Below are positions 31,015 to 39,309 of a DNA stretch of 55,788 bases, in pieces. The notes beneath the pieces are model-generated. The model searched no databases. It saw only the letters and a list, made by a program, of their open reading frames with translations, and was not told the DNA's origin. Position numbers and translations under genes: made by a program. Each line of letters begins with the position of its first letter. Position 1 is the first letter of the stretch. This stretch comes from JBFMGS01 sp040752635 (GTDB lineage Bacteria > Bacillota > SHA-98 > UBA4971): contig JBFMGS010000007.1 of NCBI GenBank assembly GCA_040752635.1, positions 1-55,788 on the forward strand. The letters run 5' to 3'.

Positions 31015-32601
31015 ATGCGGAGACTTGTGATTCGGGGCGCGAAGGTCGTGGATGGCACCGGGGCGCCGTGGTTCTACGGGGATGTGGAGGTCCTGGGCGA
31101 CAGGATCGGCCGCGTCGGGAGGAAGCTTTTAGCAAGCGGGGTGCGGGTTATAGACGCGGATGGTTGTGTCCTGGCGCCAGGGTTTATCGACATACATTCT
31201 CACTCTGATGACACGATCCTTGCAAACCCCTGGGCTGAGAGCAAGATCCGGCAGGGGGTCACCACCGAAGTGGTGGGCAACTGCGGCTATTCCCTTGCTC
31301 CCCTCGAAGGCCAGGCCCGCGCCGAGGTGGAACGCGATCTCGCAGACGTCGGGATAGAGGCTCGGTGGACATCCTTCGGCGAGTACTTGCGATGTGTTGA
31401 AGAGTCCACCACTGCAGTGAATATCGCGGCCCTCGTTGGGCACGGCACGGTGAGGCGGGCCGCCATGGGGTGCGAGGAGCGCGCGCCGTCGCCGGAAGAG
31501 ATGGAGCATATGAAAGCCATGGTCGCGCGGGCCATGGACGACGGCGCGATCGGCCTTTCCACGGGGCTTATATACCCTCCGTCCTGCTATGCAGATACCC
31601 GTGAGATAGTGGAGCTCGCGCGGGTTGCGGGGGAGGCCGGCGGGGTCTACGCAAGCCACATTCGCCACGAGGAGGACAGGGTGGTCGAGGCGGTTGAGGA
31701 AGCCATCGCTATCGGTGAGAGCGCAGGGGTGCCCGTCCAGATATCTCACCACAAGTCCGGCGGCGTAGATAACTGGGGCAAGGTGCGGCTAACCCTGGAG
31801 CTCATGTGGAGGGCGCGGGCGCGCGGCGTGGACGTGGCATGCGATGTGTATCCGTACACTGCTTCGTCCACCGGCCTCAGCGTCATACTGCCGCAATGGA
31901 TATTCGATGGCGGGGTAGATAAAGCTATTGAGAGGCTCAAGGACGACGATGTGCGGCGGCGGATCCGGCCGGTTGTGGAGGAGGAAGAAGGCAGAAAGCG
32001 GGGTTGGGACAAGACGGTGATCTCATCGGTCACGAAGGAGCACAACAGGCGGTTCGAAGGCAAGAACCTGGTGGAAGTCGCCGGGATGATGGGAACGGAT
32101 CCGTTTACCGCTGCGCTGGACCTTATCGTAGACGAGGCCGCATCTGTCCAGACAGTGAGGTTCGGCATGTGCGAGGAAGATGTGGAGTTTGTGCTCACAT
32201 CGCCCTTGAGCTCAATCGGAAGCGATGCGTCGGTGCGCGCGCCCTACGGGCGGCTTGGCAGAGGCAAGCCGCACCCGAGAAGCTACGGCACGTTCCCGCG
32301 GGTGCTAGGGAGGTACGTGCGTGAGCGCCGGGTGCTCAGCCTCGAAGAGGCCGTTCGGAAAATGACGTCCCTTCCCGCGCAGCGGATGGGGCTGCTTGAT
32401 CGAGGCGTGGTTCGCCCGGGAATGGCGGCTGATCTCGTTATCCTGGACCCGGACCGGGTAAGCGAGACCGCGACCTACGCCGACCCGCACCGTTACCCGG
32501 TCGGGATAGAGTGGGTGCTGGTGGCCGGTCAGCCGGTCATAGAACACGGCGAGCACACAGGCCTTACGCCCGGCAGGGTCCTCCGGCGCCACTGCATGTA
32601 G
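31015..32601 (+). CDS. N-acyl-D-amino-acid deacylase (D-aminoacylase)
   Basis: 528 residues of the amidohydrolase superfamily. RRLVIRGAKVVDGTGAPWF starts the beta-sandwich. GFIDIHSHSDD holds the first metal ligands, VVGNCGYSLAP the conserved Cys loop, and GGVYASHIRHEED and PVQISHHKSGG further His ligands. SSIGSDASVRAP carries the catalytic Asp, and GVVRPGMAADLVILDP is the C-terminal signature. The family hydrolyses N-acyl-D-amino acids, which arise for example from peptidoglycan. It pairs with the L-specific M20 enzyme just upstream, so acyl amino acids of both configurations could be used. Confidence 0.92.
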   Translation: MRRLVIRGAKVVDGTGAPWFYGDVEVLGDRIGRVGRKLLASGVRVIDADGCVLAPGFIDIHSHSDDTILANPWAESKIRQGVTTEVVGNCGYSLAPLEGQARAEVERDLADVGIEARWTSFGEYLRCVEESTTAVNIAALVGHGTVRRAAMGCEERAPSPEEMEHMKAMVARAMDDGAIGLSTGLIYPPSCYADTREIVELARVAGEAGGVYASHIRHEEDRVVEAVEEAIAIGESAGVPVQISHHKSGGVDNWGKVRLTLELMWRARARGVDVACDVYPYTASSTGLSVILPQWIFDGGVDKAIERLKDDDVRRRIRPVVEEEEGRKRGWDKTVISSVTKEHNRRFEGKNLVEVAGMMGTDPFTAALDLIVDEAASVQTVRFGMCEEDVEFVLTSPLSSIGSDASVRAPYGRLGRGKPHPRSYGTFPRVLGRYVRERRVLSLEEAVRKMTSLPAQRMGLLDRGVVRPGMAADLVILDPDRVSETATYADPHRYPVGIEWVLVAGQPVIEHGEHTGLTPGRVLRRHCM

Positions 32602-32620
32602 GATCCTTTCTTTCATTCTA

Positions 32621-32629
32621 TGGTATAAT
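32621..32629 (+). promoter_or_regulatory. Extended -10 promoter before tsaE
   Basis: TGGTATAAT (TATAAT at 32624-32629 with TG one base upstream) lies in an A+T-rich patch 37 bases before tsaE. The -35 region is poor, as expected for an extended -10 promoter. Confidence 0.55.
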
Positions 32630-32665
32630 CTCTTTGAATTTCTCCTCGGGGCAGGGATTAGGTTC

Positions 32666-33226
32666 GTGTTGACCTGTCGGGCTACGAGCGCCGATGACAC
32701 AAGAAGGCTGGGGGAGCGGCTGGGAAGACTTCTCGGGCCTGGCGACGTCGTCGGGCTCATGGGCGACCTCGGCGCCGGTAAGACCGTATTCGTGCAAGGC
32801 ATGGCTTTAGGCTTGGATACTCGCGGGCGGGTCACCAGTCCAACGTTCACCATCATCCACGAACACCCCGGGAAAGTCCCCATGTATCACATAGATGTGT
32901 ACAGGCTTGAGGCTTTATCGGAGGAGGACGTAATCGGTCTCGAGGAGTACCTTTACGGGAAGGGTGTCGCAGCGGTCGAGTGGGCGGACAAGATCCCCGG
33001 GCTGCTACCCGAGGAGAGGCTGGACGTGGAGATAAGGAGGCCGGGCGTAAGCTCGGGCTCCGGCGGCGAAGAGAACCCGGGTGACAGCATAGATGACAGC
33101 GTAAGGGAGGTCCTGTTCGTTCCGCACGGGGCGAGGTTTGAGCGCGTCGTTGAGGAGTTGAAGGCGCTTGCGTGTCCTGGGGATCGACACGTCCAGTTTT
33201 ACGGGCGGAGTGGCACTTGTAACTGA
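32666..33226 (+). CDS. tsaE: TsaE, ATPase of the t6A tRNA modification complex
   Basis: 186 residues. The Walker A motif GDLGAGKTVFVQG, the switch SPTFTIIHEH and the acidic HIDVYRLE block are typical. TsaE works with TsaB and TsaD to make N6-threonylcarbamoyladenosine at position 37 of ANN-decoding tRNAs. A C-terminal extension beyond the usual about 150 residues overlaps tsaB by 59 bases. GTG 32666 is the start. Confidence 0.93.
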   Translation: MLTCRATSADDTRRLGERLGRLLGPGDVVGLMGDLGAGKTVFVQGMALGLDTRGRVTSPTFTIIHEHPGKVPMYHIDVYRLEALSEEDVIGLEEYLYGKGVAAVEWADKIPGLLPEERLDVEIRRPGVSSGSGGEENPGDSIDDSVREVLFVPHGARFERVVEELKALACPGDRHVQFYGRSGTCN

Positions 33227-33911
33227 CGATGAAGTGGTCGCCGAGCACAGCGCGGTCGTATCGAGGGCCAATTCGGAAAGCCTGATGTGCGTGTGCGAGA
33301 AACTCCTCGCAGACGCAGGCTGGGACATCTCCAGGCTTGATGGCATTGCGGTCGCGATAGGCCCCGGGTCGTTCACCGGAGTGAGGATCGGAGTCACGAT
33401 GGCAAAGGCTCTAGGCTATGCGCTTGACCTACCGATCGGCCCCGTCATTACCCTGGACGCTATAGCGGCGAACATGGCGTTCTCCGAGATGCTGGTCTGT
33501 CCGCTGATCTGTGCGAGACGAGACCTGGTGTACACCGCCATCTATCGTGTCAGCGGGCCGTACCCGGAAAGGCTGTCGAGCTATGAGGCAAAAGGGATAT
33601 ATGAAGTTCTTCGCGGTCTTGGTCCCGGTGACGCCGGGGGCTTGTCGCACGAGGATAACAGGGGAATCCTCTTTGTTGGGGATGGCGCGAGGGCGCACAG
33701 GCAAGTCATAAGGGCGGAGATGGGCACGAAGGCCGCCATAGGTCCCCCGTGGTGTATCGGGCCGAGGCCGTCTGTGGTTGCCGCTATGGGAATGCGGGCG
33801 ATATCTTGCGGCGGGGCCATGAGTGCGGAGGGCCTGGTCCCGTTCTATCTCGGGAGGTCCAGCGCTGAGATGGCGAAAGACCAGCTTGCGCCCGATGGGA
33901 GGCCTGCGTGA
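33168..33911 (+). CDS. tsaB: TsaB, structural partner of the t6A enzyme
   Basis: 247 residues. VLGIDTSSFTGGVALV is the ASKHA nucleotide fold start, and AVAIGPGSFTGVRIGVTMAKAL the conserved TsaB helix. TsaB binds TsaD as a heterodimer. The start is TTG 33168 with GAGGAG upstream, within the end of tsaE. The 3' end abuts rimI. Confidence 0.92.
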   Translation: MRVLGIDTSSFTGGVALVTDDEVVAEHSAVVSRANSESLMCVCEKLLADAGWDISRLDGIAVAIGPGSFTGVRIGVTMAKALGYALDLPIGPVITLDAIAANMAFSEMLVCPLICARRDLVYTAIYRVSGPYPERLSSYEAKGIYEVLRGLGPGDAGGLSHEDNRGILFVGDGARAHRQVIRAEMGTKAAIGPPWCIGPRPSVVAAMGMRAISCGGAMSAEGLVPFYLGRSSAEMAKDQLAPDGRPA

Positions 33912-33912
33912 G

Positions 33913-34395
33913 GTGGATCTGGAGATCAGCCTGATGCGACAGAGCGATCTCGACAGCGTGATGGAGATCGAGCAAGCCTCGTTCCCTACCCCCTGGTCAC
34001 GGAACGCCTTCCTCTCTGAGATCTATGAGAACAGGAGAGCATGCTACCTCGTGGCTCGTGAGAACGGCCGGGTGGCAGGGTATGTCGGGATATGGATCAT
34101 CCTGGATGAAGGCCATGTCACAAACCTAGCGGTTCACCCTGACTTTCGACGCCGCGGGATAGGGGAGAAGCTCATGCGGGCGATCATATCGTACGCAAAG
34201 TCGCGGGGCGCGAAGAGGATTACCCTCGAAGTGAGAGTGTCCAACCTGGTGGCACAGAAGCTTTACGAGAAGCTGGGATTTGTGAGCGTTGGCATAAGGC
34301 CTGGGTACTACCACGATAACGGCGAGGATGCTGTGATAATGTGGAAGAACGAGGAGCCGGCAAGGGATCGCCGCGCCCGAGGCTATGACCGATAG
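33913..34395 (+). CDS. rimI: RimI-type N-acetyltransferase
   Basis: About 160 residues, GNAT fold. FRRRGIGEKLMRAI is the acetyl-CoA loop. ASFPTPWSRNAFLSEI and VSNLVAQKLYEKLGFVSVGIRPGYYHDNGEDAVIM are typical of RimI, the protein N-alpha-acetyltransferase of ribosomal protein S18 and others. GTG 33913, one base after the tsaB stop, is chosen with GGGAGG ten bases upstream. rimI is often found between tsaB and tsaD, as here; it overlaps tsaD by 11 bases. Confidence 0.92.
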   Translation: MDLEISLMRQSDLDSVMEIEQASFPTPWSRNAFLSEIYENRRACYLVARENGRVAGYVGIWIILDEGHVTNLAVHPDFRRRGIGEKLMRAIISYAKSRGAKRITLEVRVSNLVAQKLYEKLGFVSVGIRPGYYHDNGEDAVIMWKNEEPARDRRARGYDR

Positions 34396-35425
34396 AGTTT
34401 GTGTGCTCGGAATCGAGACCAGTTGTGACGAGACGTCAGCCGCGGTGCTGGAGGGGGATGGGTCGCCCGACGCTCGCGAGATGAGGGTGAGATCCAATGT
34501 GATCTCATCACAGGTGTGCCTCCACAGGCAGTTCGGTGGCGTAGTTCCCGAGGTAGCTTCACGGCGCCACGTGGAGGCCATTATCCCCGCCATCGACCGC
34601 GCGTTGCGAGATGCCGGAATAGGGCTTGCCCGCATTACGTCTGTGGCGGCGACGTACGGTCCCGGCCTGGTGGGCGCCATCCTTGTGGGGTTGTCGGCAG
34701 CCAAGGCCATTGCGGCGGCCCGCAAGGTGCCGTTCATCGGCATCAACCACATCGAGGCGCATATATACGCGAATTTCATCGAGCACAGCGATCTTACACC
34801 TCCATTCGTGTGCCTGGTCGTCTCCGGCGGCCACACGGACCTTGTGTACCTGCCGGCTCACGGGTGTTATGAGGTTATGGGTCGGACAAGGGACGATGCC
34901 GCGGGCGAAGCGTTCGATAAGGTTGCAAGAGTACTCGGGCTTGGCTACCCCGGCGGCCCTGCCGTAGACGAGGCTGCAAGAAGCGGTGACCCCGAAGCGG
35001 TACGTTTTCCCCGCGCGTTCCTCGAGGACGGCTCGTATGACTTCAGCTTCAGCGGCCTCAAGACCGCAGTTGTAAACTACGTGAGGAAGGCGAAAGATGG
35101 CAGCCGGGCCTTGAGCGTCGCGGACGTGGCTGCAAGCTTTCAGGAAGCTGTAGTGGACGTTCTTGCTGCGAAAACGATAAAGGCGGCGAAGGATAAACAG
35201 GTCCACACCGTGGCTCTCGCGGGCGGGGTCGCGGCCAATTCCAGGCTCAGGGAGGAGCTTGCAAGGCGAGCGGCCCAGGACGGGATCATCCTTTCGTACC
35301 CGTCGCCCGTTCTGTGCACCGACAACGCAGCGATGGTGGCCTGCGCCGGGTACTTCCGTTTGGCGAGAGGGGAGAAGAGCTCACTGGACCTGTCGGCCAT
35401 GCCCGACCTGGATCTAGACCACTGA
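34385..35425 (+). CDS. tsaD: TsaD, tRNA threonylcarbamoyltransferase
   Basis: 346 residues, full length. LGIETSCDETSAAV opens the ASKHA fold. HIEAHIYANF carries the two metal-binding His, VSGGHTDLVY and DDAAGEAFDKVAR follow, and VLCTDNAAMVA provides the third ligand. TsaD transfers the threonylcarbamoyl group from its adenylate to A37 of tRNA. It is the last gene of the operon tsaE-tsaB-rimI-tsaD. Confidence 0.96.
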   Translation: MTDRVCVLGIETSCDETSAAVLEGDGSPDAREMRVRSNVISSQVCLHRQFGGVVPEVASRRHVEAIIPAIDRALRDAGIGLARITSVAATYGPGLVGAILVGLSAAKAIAAARKVPFIGINHIEAHIYANFIEHSDLTPPFVCLVVSGGHTDLVYLPAHGCYEVMGRTRDDAAGEAFDKVARVLGLGYPGGPAVDEAARSGDPEAVRFPRAFLEDGSYDFSFSGLKTAVVNYVRKAKDGSRALSVADVAASFQEAVVDVLAAKTIKAAKDKQVHTVALAGGVAANSRLREELARRAAQDGIILSYPSPVLCTDNAAMVACAGYFRLARGEKSSLDLSAMPDLDLDH

Positions 35426-35474
35426 GTGATCGGTGTGATTCGGCCCTCAGGTAGATGGCCAAATTGGAAGCGCC

Positions 35475-35497
35475 CCGTCATGCAATCGCCGGCAACC
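35475..35497. repeat. Dispersed palindromic element, right-half copy
   Basis: The 23 bases beginning CCGTCATGCAATC match 55422-55444 with two differences (G/A at 35488 and A/G at 35494). The left arm of the palindrome is missing here. Confidence 0.35.
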
Positions 35498-35578
35498 TGG
35501 AACGGCGGATATTTCTGGATTCCCACTTAGCCGGGCACCTTCCGGTCAGCCGAAAAACAAGCCAAAGTAGCCCGGTAT

Positions 35579-35608
35579 TGTGGATAACACTGTGGACAGT
35601 GTGGATAA
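35579..35608 (+). promoter_or_regulatory. Cluster of DnaA-box-like sites
   Basis: TGTGGATAA, the complement of the consensus DnaA box TTATCCACA, occurs perfectly at 35579-35587 and 35600-35608, with an imperfect TGTGGACAG at 35591-35599. They lie in the 313-base region between tsaD and the LCP gene. Two exact 9-mers 21 bases apart are unlikely by chance. The central bases also form CACTGT-GG-ACAGTG, an inverted repeat, so another regulator is possible. The rest of the region holds an SD-like AAAGGAGG at 35624-35631 followed by a 14-codon frame, but no supported gene. Confidence 0.5.
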
Positions 35609-35738
35609 GAGGTAACTATTGGCAAAGGAGGATGGGCCCACCAAACATGTATATGCAGCACCTGTGGAGAATATGACAGCGGTGTGAAATAAACGCCGTG
35701 CAGCCTCGTTAGATCAAGGTGGGAGAGGAGAGCGAGAC

Positions 35739-36695
35739 ATGGCGCCATTAGAGGACGGCGGGATCGGGCCGGAGTGTGGCGGGCCCATCGGGCCGAGCCC
35801 GTTTGAGCCTGCGGAGAAGCCACGCTACTTTACTTTCTGGCGCGTAGTTTTCCTGGCAGTCATATGCCTGGCTGCGCTTATCATAACTCTGTATGTATCG
35901 GTGTCGTCGTGGCTTTCGCCCGAGGCAACCTTCGCCGTGTACGATAGGCCGATAAACGTGTTGATTCTCGGGATCGACAGGACTTACGATTACGATGGCG
36001 AGCCGATGGAAGGCCCGGCGCGCGCCGACGTTATCATGCTTGCTTCGTTCAACCCCAGGTCGAACACGACCTATTTGATCTCGATTCCTAGAGATACGAG
36101 GGCCAGAATTCCCGGGCACGGGATAAACAAGATAAACGCCTCACACACGTACGGAGGGCAGGACCTGACGCGAATGACCGTTCAGGATCTCCTGAGCGTT
36201 CCTATAGACCGCTACGCAGAAGTGGATTTCCAGGCCTTCGTGCGGATCATCGATGCTATCGGAGGCGTGGAGATCGACGTGGACAAAGATATGCAATACG
36301 AGGACAGGGCAGGTCACTTCAAGGTTGACATACAGAAGGGTAAGCAGGTTTTGGACGGCACGAAGGCCCTCGGGTATGTGAGATATCGGGCCGATGCCCT
36401 CGGCGATATCAGCCGGGTCAGGCGCCAGCAGATTCTGCTGAAGGGGCTTGCGCAACAGGCTATCAGGCTTGACAACCTGCACAATTTGCCTGAAATCGTC
36501 GGACTTCTGAAGGAGTATGTGAAGACGGACATGTCCCAGCGTGACATGGCTTCCATCGGGTGGTTCCTCATCAGAACGAGAGGGAGACTTGTATCGGAGA
36601 CGCTTCCCGGGCAGTTTTCCCGGCTCTACTGGATTCCTGACGGGAAGGCCATCGGTGAACTTATCAAGAGTATATGGGCGGGCTTTGGCGAGTAA
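35739..36695 (+). CDS. LytR-CpsA-Psr family cell-wall glycopolymer ligase
   Basis: 318 residues. One N-terminal membrane helix (about 33-55) is followed by the extracytoplasmic LCP domain. Motifs are VLILGIDRT, GPARADVIMLASFNP, LISIPRDTRARIPGHGINKINASHTYGG and YVRYRADALGDISRVRRQQ, with the Arg and Asp residues that bind the polyprenyl pyrophosphate. LCP enzymes attach glycopolymers from lipid carriers to peptidoglycan. It could anchor the polymer made by the distant polysaccharide locus, but nothing here links them directly. GAGGAGAG precedes the ATG. Confidence 0.93.
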   Translation: MAPLEDGGIGPECGGPIGPSPFEPAEKPRYFTFWRVVFLAVICLAALIITLYVSVSSWLSPEATFAVYDRPINVLILGIDRTYDYDGEPMEGPARADVIMLASFNPRSNTTYLISIPRDTRARIPGHGINKINASHTYGGQDLTRMTVQDLLSVPIDRYAEVDFQAFVRIIDAIGGVEIDVDKDMQYEDRAGHFKVDIQKGKQVLDGTKALGYVRYRADALGDISRVRRQQILLKGLAQQAIRLDNLHNLPEIVGLLKEYVKTDMSQRDMASIGWFLIRTRGRLVSETLPGQFSRLYWIPDGKAIGELIKSIWAGFGE

Positions 36696-36727
36696 GCCGC
36701 GGGAGAGTTGAAGAGGGGGTTACGTAG

Positions 36728-37465
36728 ATGAGGCGCGTTGACGTGGCGCTGGTGCCACAGGAGGTCGAGGCGAGAAGCCTTGACGGGATGACGGCAATCG
36801 TTATAGATGTTTTGAGGGCTGGCACGACTATCACATGTGCTATTGCCAACGGCTGCGACGAGGTCATTCCCACTACTTCCGTGGAGGAAGCCGTGGAGAT
36901 CTCAAAGGCCTACGCGAGGGGCGACTATCTTCTTTGCGGCGAGCGGAAGGGGGAGAAGATCGACGGTTTTGACCTGGGCAACTCTCCGATGGAATACACC
37001 GAGGAGCGGGTTAGGGGCAAGAAGATAATAATCACGACGAGCAACGGCACCGGCGCCATAAGGGCCGTAAGAGCGGCGGACAACGTTATAGTCGGATCGC
37101 TTTGGAATCTCTCCGCAGTGTGCGAGCGGGCGACGTCGCTCGGGAAGGACATCTTGATCGTTTGCGCTGGCGAGGCAAGAAGGTTTGCTTTGGAGGACGC
37201 TGTGTGCGCCGGGATGATGGCGGAGCGGATCGCATCTATGGAAGATGTGACGCAGTCTGATGGATGCCTCGCCGTGCGTCGATTGTATGAGGGTTTCCGT
37301 TCAGACGTCCGGGTGGCGTTGTCTTCGTCGGAACACGGACGATACCTGGCGCAGATCGGGTTTGATGCGGACATCCCGGTTTCCGCCCAAGTAGACAGGG
37401 TTGAGGTGGTGCCGGTGCTTCAGGGCGGCCATATACTACGCAAGTATCAGCAGCAGGGTGCCTGA
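36728..37465 (+). CDS. comB: ComB, 2-phosphosulfolactate phosphatase
   Basis: 245 residues. VDVALVPQEV, AIVIDVLRAGTTITCAIANG, LCGERKGEKIDGFDLGNSP, KIIITTSNGTGAI and VCAGEARRFALEDAVCAG define the ComB family (Mg2+-dependent removal of phosphate from 2-phosphosulfolactate). In methanogens this serves coenzyme M synthesis. In Bacillus the homologue is linked to sulfolactate storage in spores. Placed between LCP and spoIID in a spore former, the spore role is more likely. Confidence 0.92.
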   Translation: MRRVDVALVPQEVEARSLDGMTAIVIDVLRAGTTITCAIANGCDEVIPTTSVEEAVEISKAYARGDYLLCGERKGEKIDGFDLGNSPMEYTEERVRGKKIIITTSNGTGAIRAVRAADNVIVGSLWNLSAVCERATSLGKDILIVCAGEARRFALEDAVCAGMMAERIASMEDVTQSDGCLAVRRLYEGFRSDVRVALSSSEHGRYLAQIGFDADIPVSAQVDRVEVVPVLQGGHILRKYQQQGA

Positions 37466-37470
37466 AGCCG

Positions 37471-39309
37471 ATGCGCAAAGCTGGTGTTCCGATACGCAGA
37501 GTTGTTCTTGTGGTTACGGCTGCGCTCCTTCTTGGTGCTGTGCTTACAGCGGACTCCGTGTCGGCGGGGGAACCGCGCATTGTCATGAGAGTGAAGCTGT
37601 CGGTCCGGTCCCCGGTGAGGTTCTCGTTGCACCAGGACGCAGCGGCGTACGCGATTTCAAGTGTTGTGGTGGCGCGCGAAAACACCCTCGATAAGACTTT
37701 CAGCGCCATTCTGAACAGCCCTGGGGAGGACGCGTACCAGGTCGAGTCGGGCGAGTTCGAGCGGCTCTCCGACGCTCTCGACATGAAACGGGCGCTGGAG
37801 AAGTATCTTTCATATGAGGACAGGGTGCGGTACTCCCCATACATAGCGCCTACGGACCGCGGCTGGGCCCTTCGAGTCGGAAAATCGGCCGACCCGGCCG
37901 CTGCGTATAAGATAAGGTCGGCCCTGGCATGGGTGGCAATGGACTACGGCCTTATGCCTGCGACGGTGCAGGTCAGAACCGTGGTCACAAAGCGTGTTGA
38001 CTTGCCCGCTGGAGGTGGTCCTTATGAGGTGCGGGGGGGCGACCTGCCGGGAGAGGTGGTGCTTGAAGGTCCATCGGGCCTGAGGGTTTCGTTTCCGTGC
38101 GGAGTCCGCGTCGTGCCGGGGAACCCTCTCGAGACCGCGTTCTCTCTGGGGGGCAGCCGCTATCGCGGTGAGCTCGAGGTAACCAAGAAAGAGTCGTGGA
38201 GCACGAGCTCCGCGGAGCTTGTGACCGTAAACCGCGTAGACCTGGAAACCTATGTTGAAGGCGTGCTTGCAGGCGAGGTCTTTCCCGGTTGGGAGATGGA
38301 AGCTCTCAAAGCACAGGCTGTAGCGGCCAGGACTTATGCTCTTTACCGTAGGGGCGATAGCCTGGACCGTGGCTATGATGTCGATGATACCGTGTCATAC
38401 CAGAGGTATGCCGGGGAGCACAGAGTTGAGGCGTTCCGCAAGGCTGTGCGGGAAACCCGCGGGGAGGTCTTAATCTACCGGGGAGCCCTCATTAAAGCGT
38501 ACTACTTCGCGTCCGGCGGCGGTATGACCGAGGGAGATGAAGAAGTATGGCCGGGCGGGGGTGATGAGCCTTATCTCTCCGGCACAAAGGACTTCGATCA
38601 GATCTCACCTCACTATTTCTGGCAGAACCCCCTTGCGCTTTGGGGCGTAGACCTCCTCGGCCGGCTTGGGATGCAGGCCGTGTTCCCTGCCTGGATCGAG
38701 CCTGCGATGAAGTCAGGCGAGAAGATCCTTGCTTACCGGTTTCGCACCGCGACTGATAGCCGGGTCCTTACAAGAGAACAGATCAGGTGGAAGCTCGGTC
38801 TCAAAAGTCCTCGATTCAAGATAAGGCTCGCAGGAACGGATGAGACCGGCATCAAGGCGCCTGCGTCAAGTTTGCCGCAACCCCCGGCGCTTCCGAGCAT
38901 AACGGCGTGCGCTGCCAGGAGGAATGGCGGCGAAATCACAGGCTACCAGGTTACGCTGGACGCAGAGTTGCTGGTGAAAGGCAAGGAGGTCGCAGGTCCC
39001 GAAGAAATATCCCCCGCGACCCTCGTTATCATAGACGGCGCGGGCTATGGACACGGGGTGGGGTTGAGCCAGTGGGGCGCCCAGGGGATGGCGCTCATGC
39101 GAAACGACTCAGGCACGCCTTTATACAGTTACATAGATATCCTCAAGCACTACTACTCAGGCGTCGAGGTGGCTGACAACTACAACTTACCCTCAGCCCC
39201 CGTCGGGCCCGAGTCCATCCCGATCGAGATCTCCAACCGGGGCATTTGGCTTGGAGGGCCCGAGGAAGCTTGCAAACTCGAGCCCCGCGAGACCTTTCGA
39301 TGTGATTAG
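37471..39309 (+). CDS. spoIID: SpoIID/LytB-domain lytic transglycosylase
   Basis: 612 residues, longer than Bacillus SpoIID (about 340). It has a signal peptide (RRVVLVVTAALLLGAVLTADSVSAG), an N-terminal SPOR-like repeat region (about 60-170), then the SpoIID domain with VNRVDLETYVEGVLAGEVFP. The Glu of GEVFP is the likely catalytic residue. AQAVAARTYAL, YYFASGGGMTE and GHGVGLSQWGAQGMAL follow. The family cuts peptidoglycan glycan chains denuded of stem peptides, during engulfment or at lysis. The long form may be a paralogue rather than the engulfment enzyme itself. Its last 117 bases overlap the convergent permease gene. Confidence 0.88.
   Translation: MRKAGVPIRRVVLVVTAALLLGAVLTADSVSAGEPRIVMRVKLSVRSPVRFSLHQDAAAYAISSVVVARENTLDKTFSAILNSPGEDAYQVESGEFERLSDALDMKRALEKYLSYEDRVRYSPYIAPTDRGWALRVGKSADPAAAYKIRSALAWVAMDYGLMPATVQVRTVVTKRVDLPAGGGPYEVRGGDLPGEVVLEGPSGLRVSFPCGVRVVPGNPLETAFSLGGSRYRGELEVTKKESWSTSSAELVTVNRVDLETYVEGVLAGEVFPGWEMEALKAQAVAARTYALYRRGDSLDRGYDVDDTVSYQRYAGEHRVEAFRKAVRETRGEVLIYRGALIKAYYFASGGGMTEGDEEVWPGGGDEPYLSGTKDFDQISPHYFWQNPLALWGVDLLGRLGMQAVFPAWIEPAMKSGEKILAYRFRTATDSRVLTREQIRWKLGLKSPRFKIRLAGTDETGIKAPASSLPQPPALPSITACAARRNGGEITGYQVTLDAELLVKGKEVAGPEEISPATLVIIDGAGYGHGVGLSQWGAQGMALMRNDSGTPLYSYIDILKHYYSGVEVADNYNLPSAPVGPESIPIEISNRGIWLGGPEEACKLEPRETFRCD

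Noticed and set aside
35632..35676. 14-codon frame after AAAGGAGG as a leader peptide
   Set aside because: The ATG touches the ribosome site with no spacer and nothing links it to attenuation of the LCP gene.
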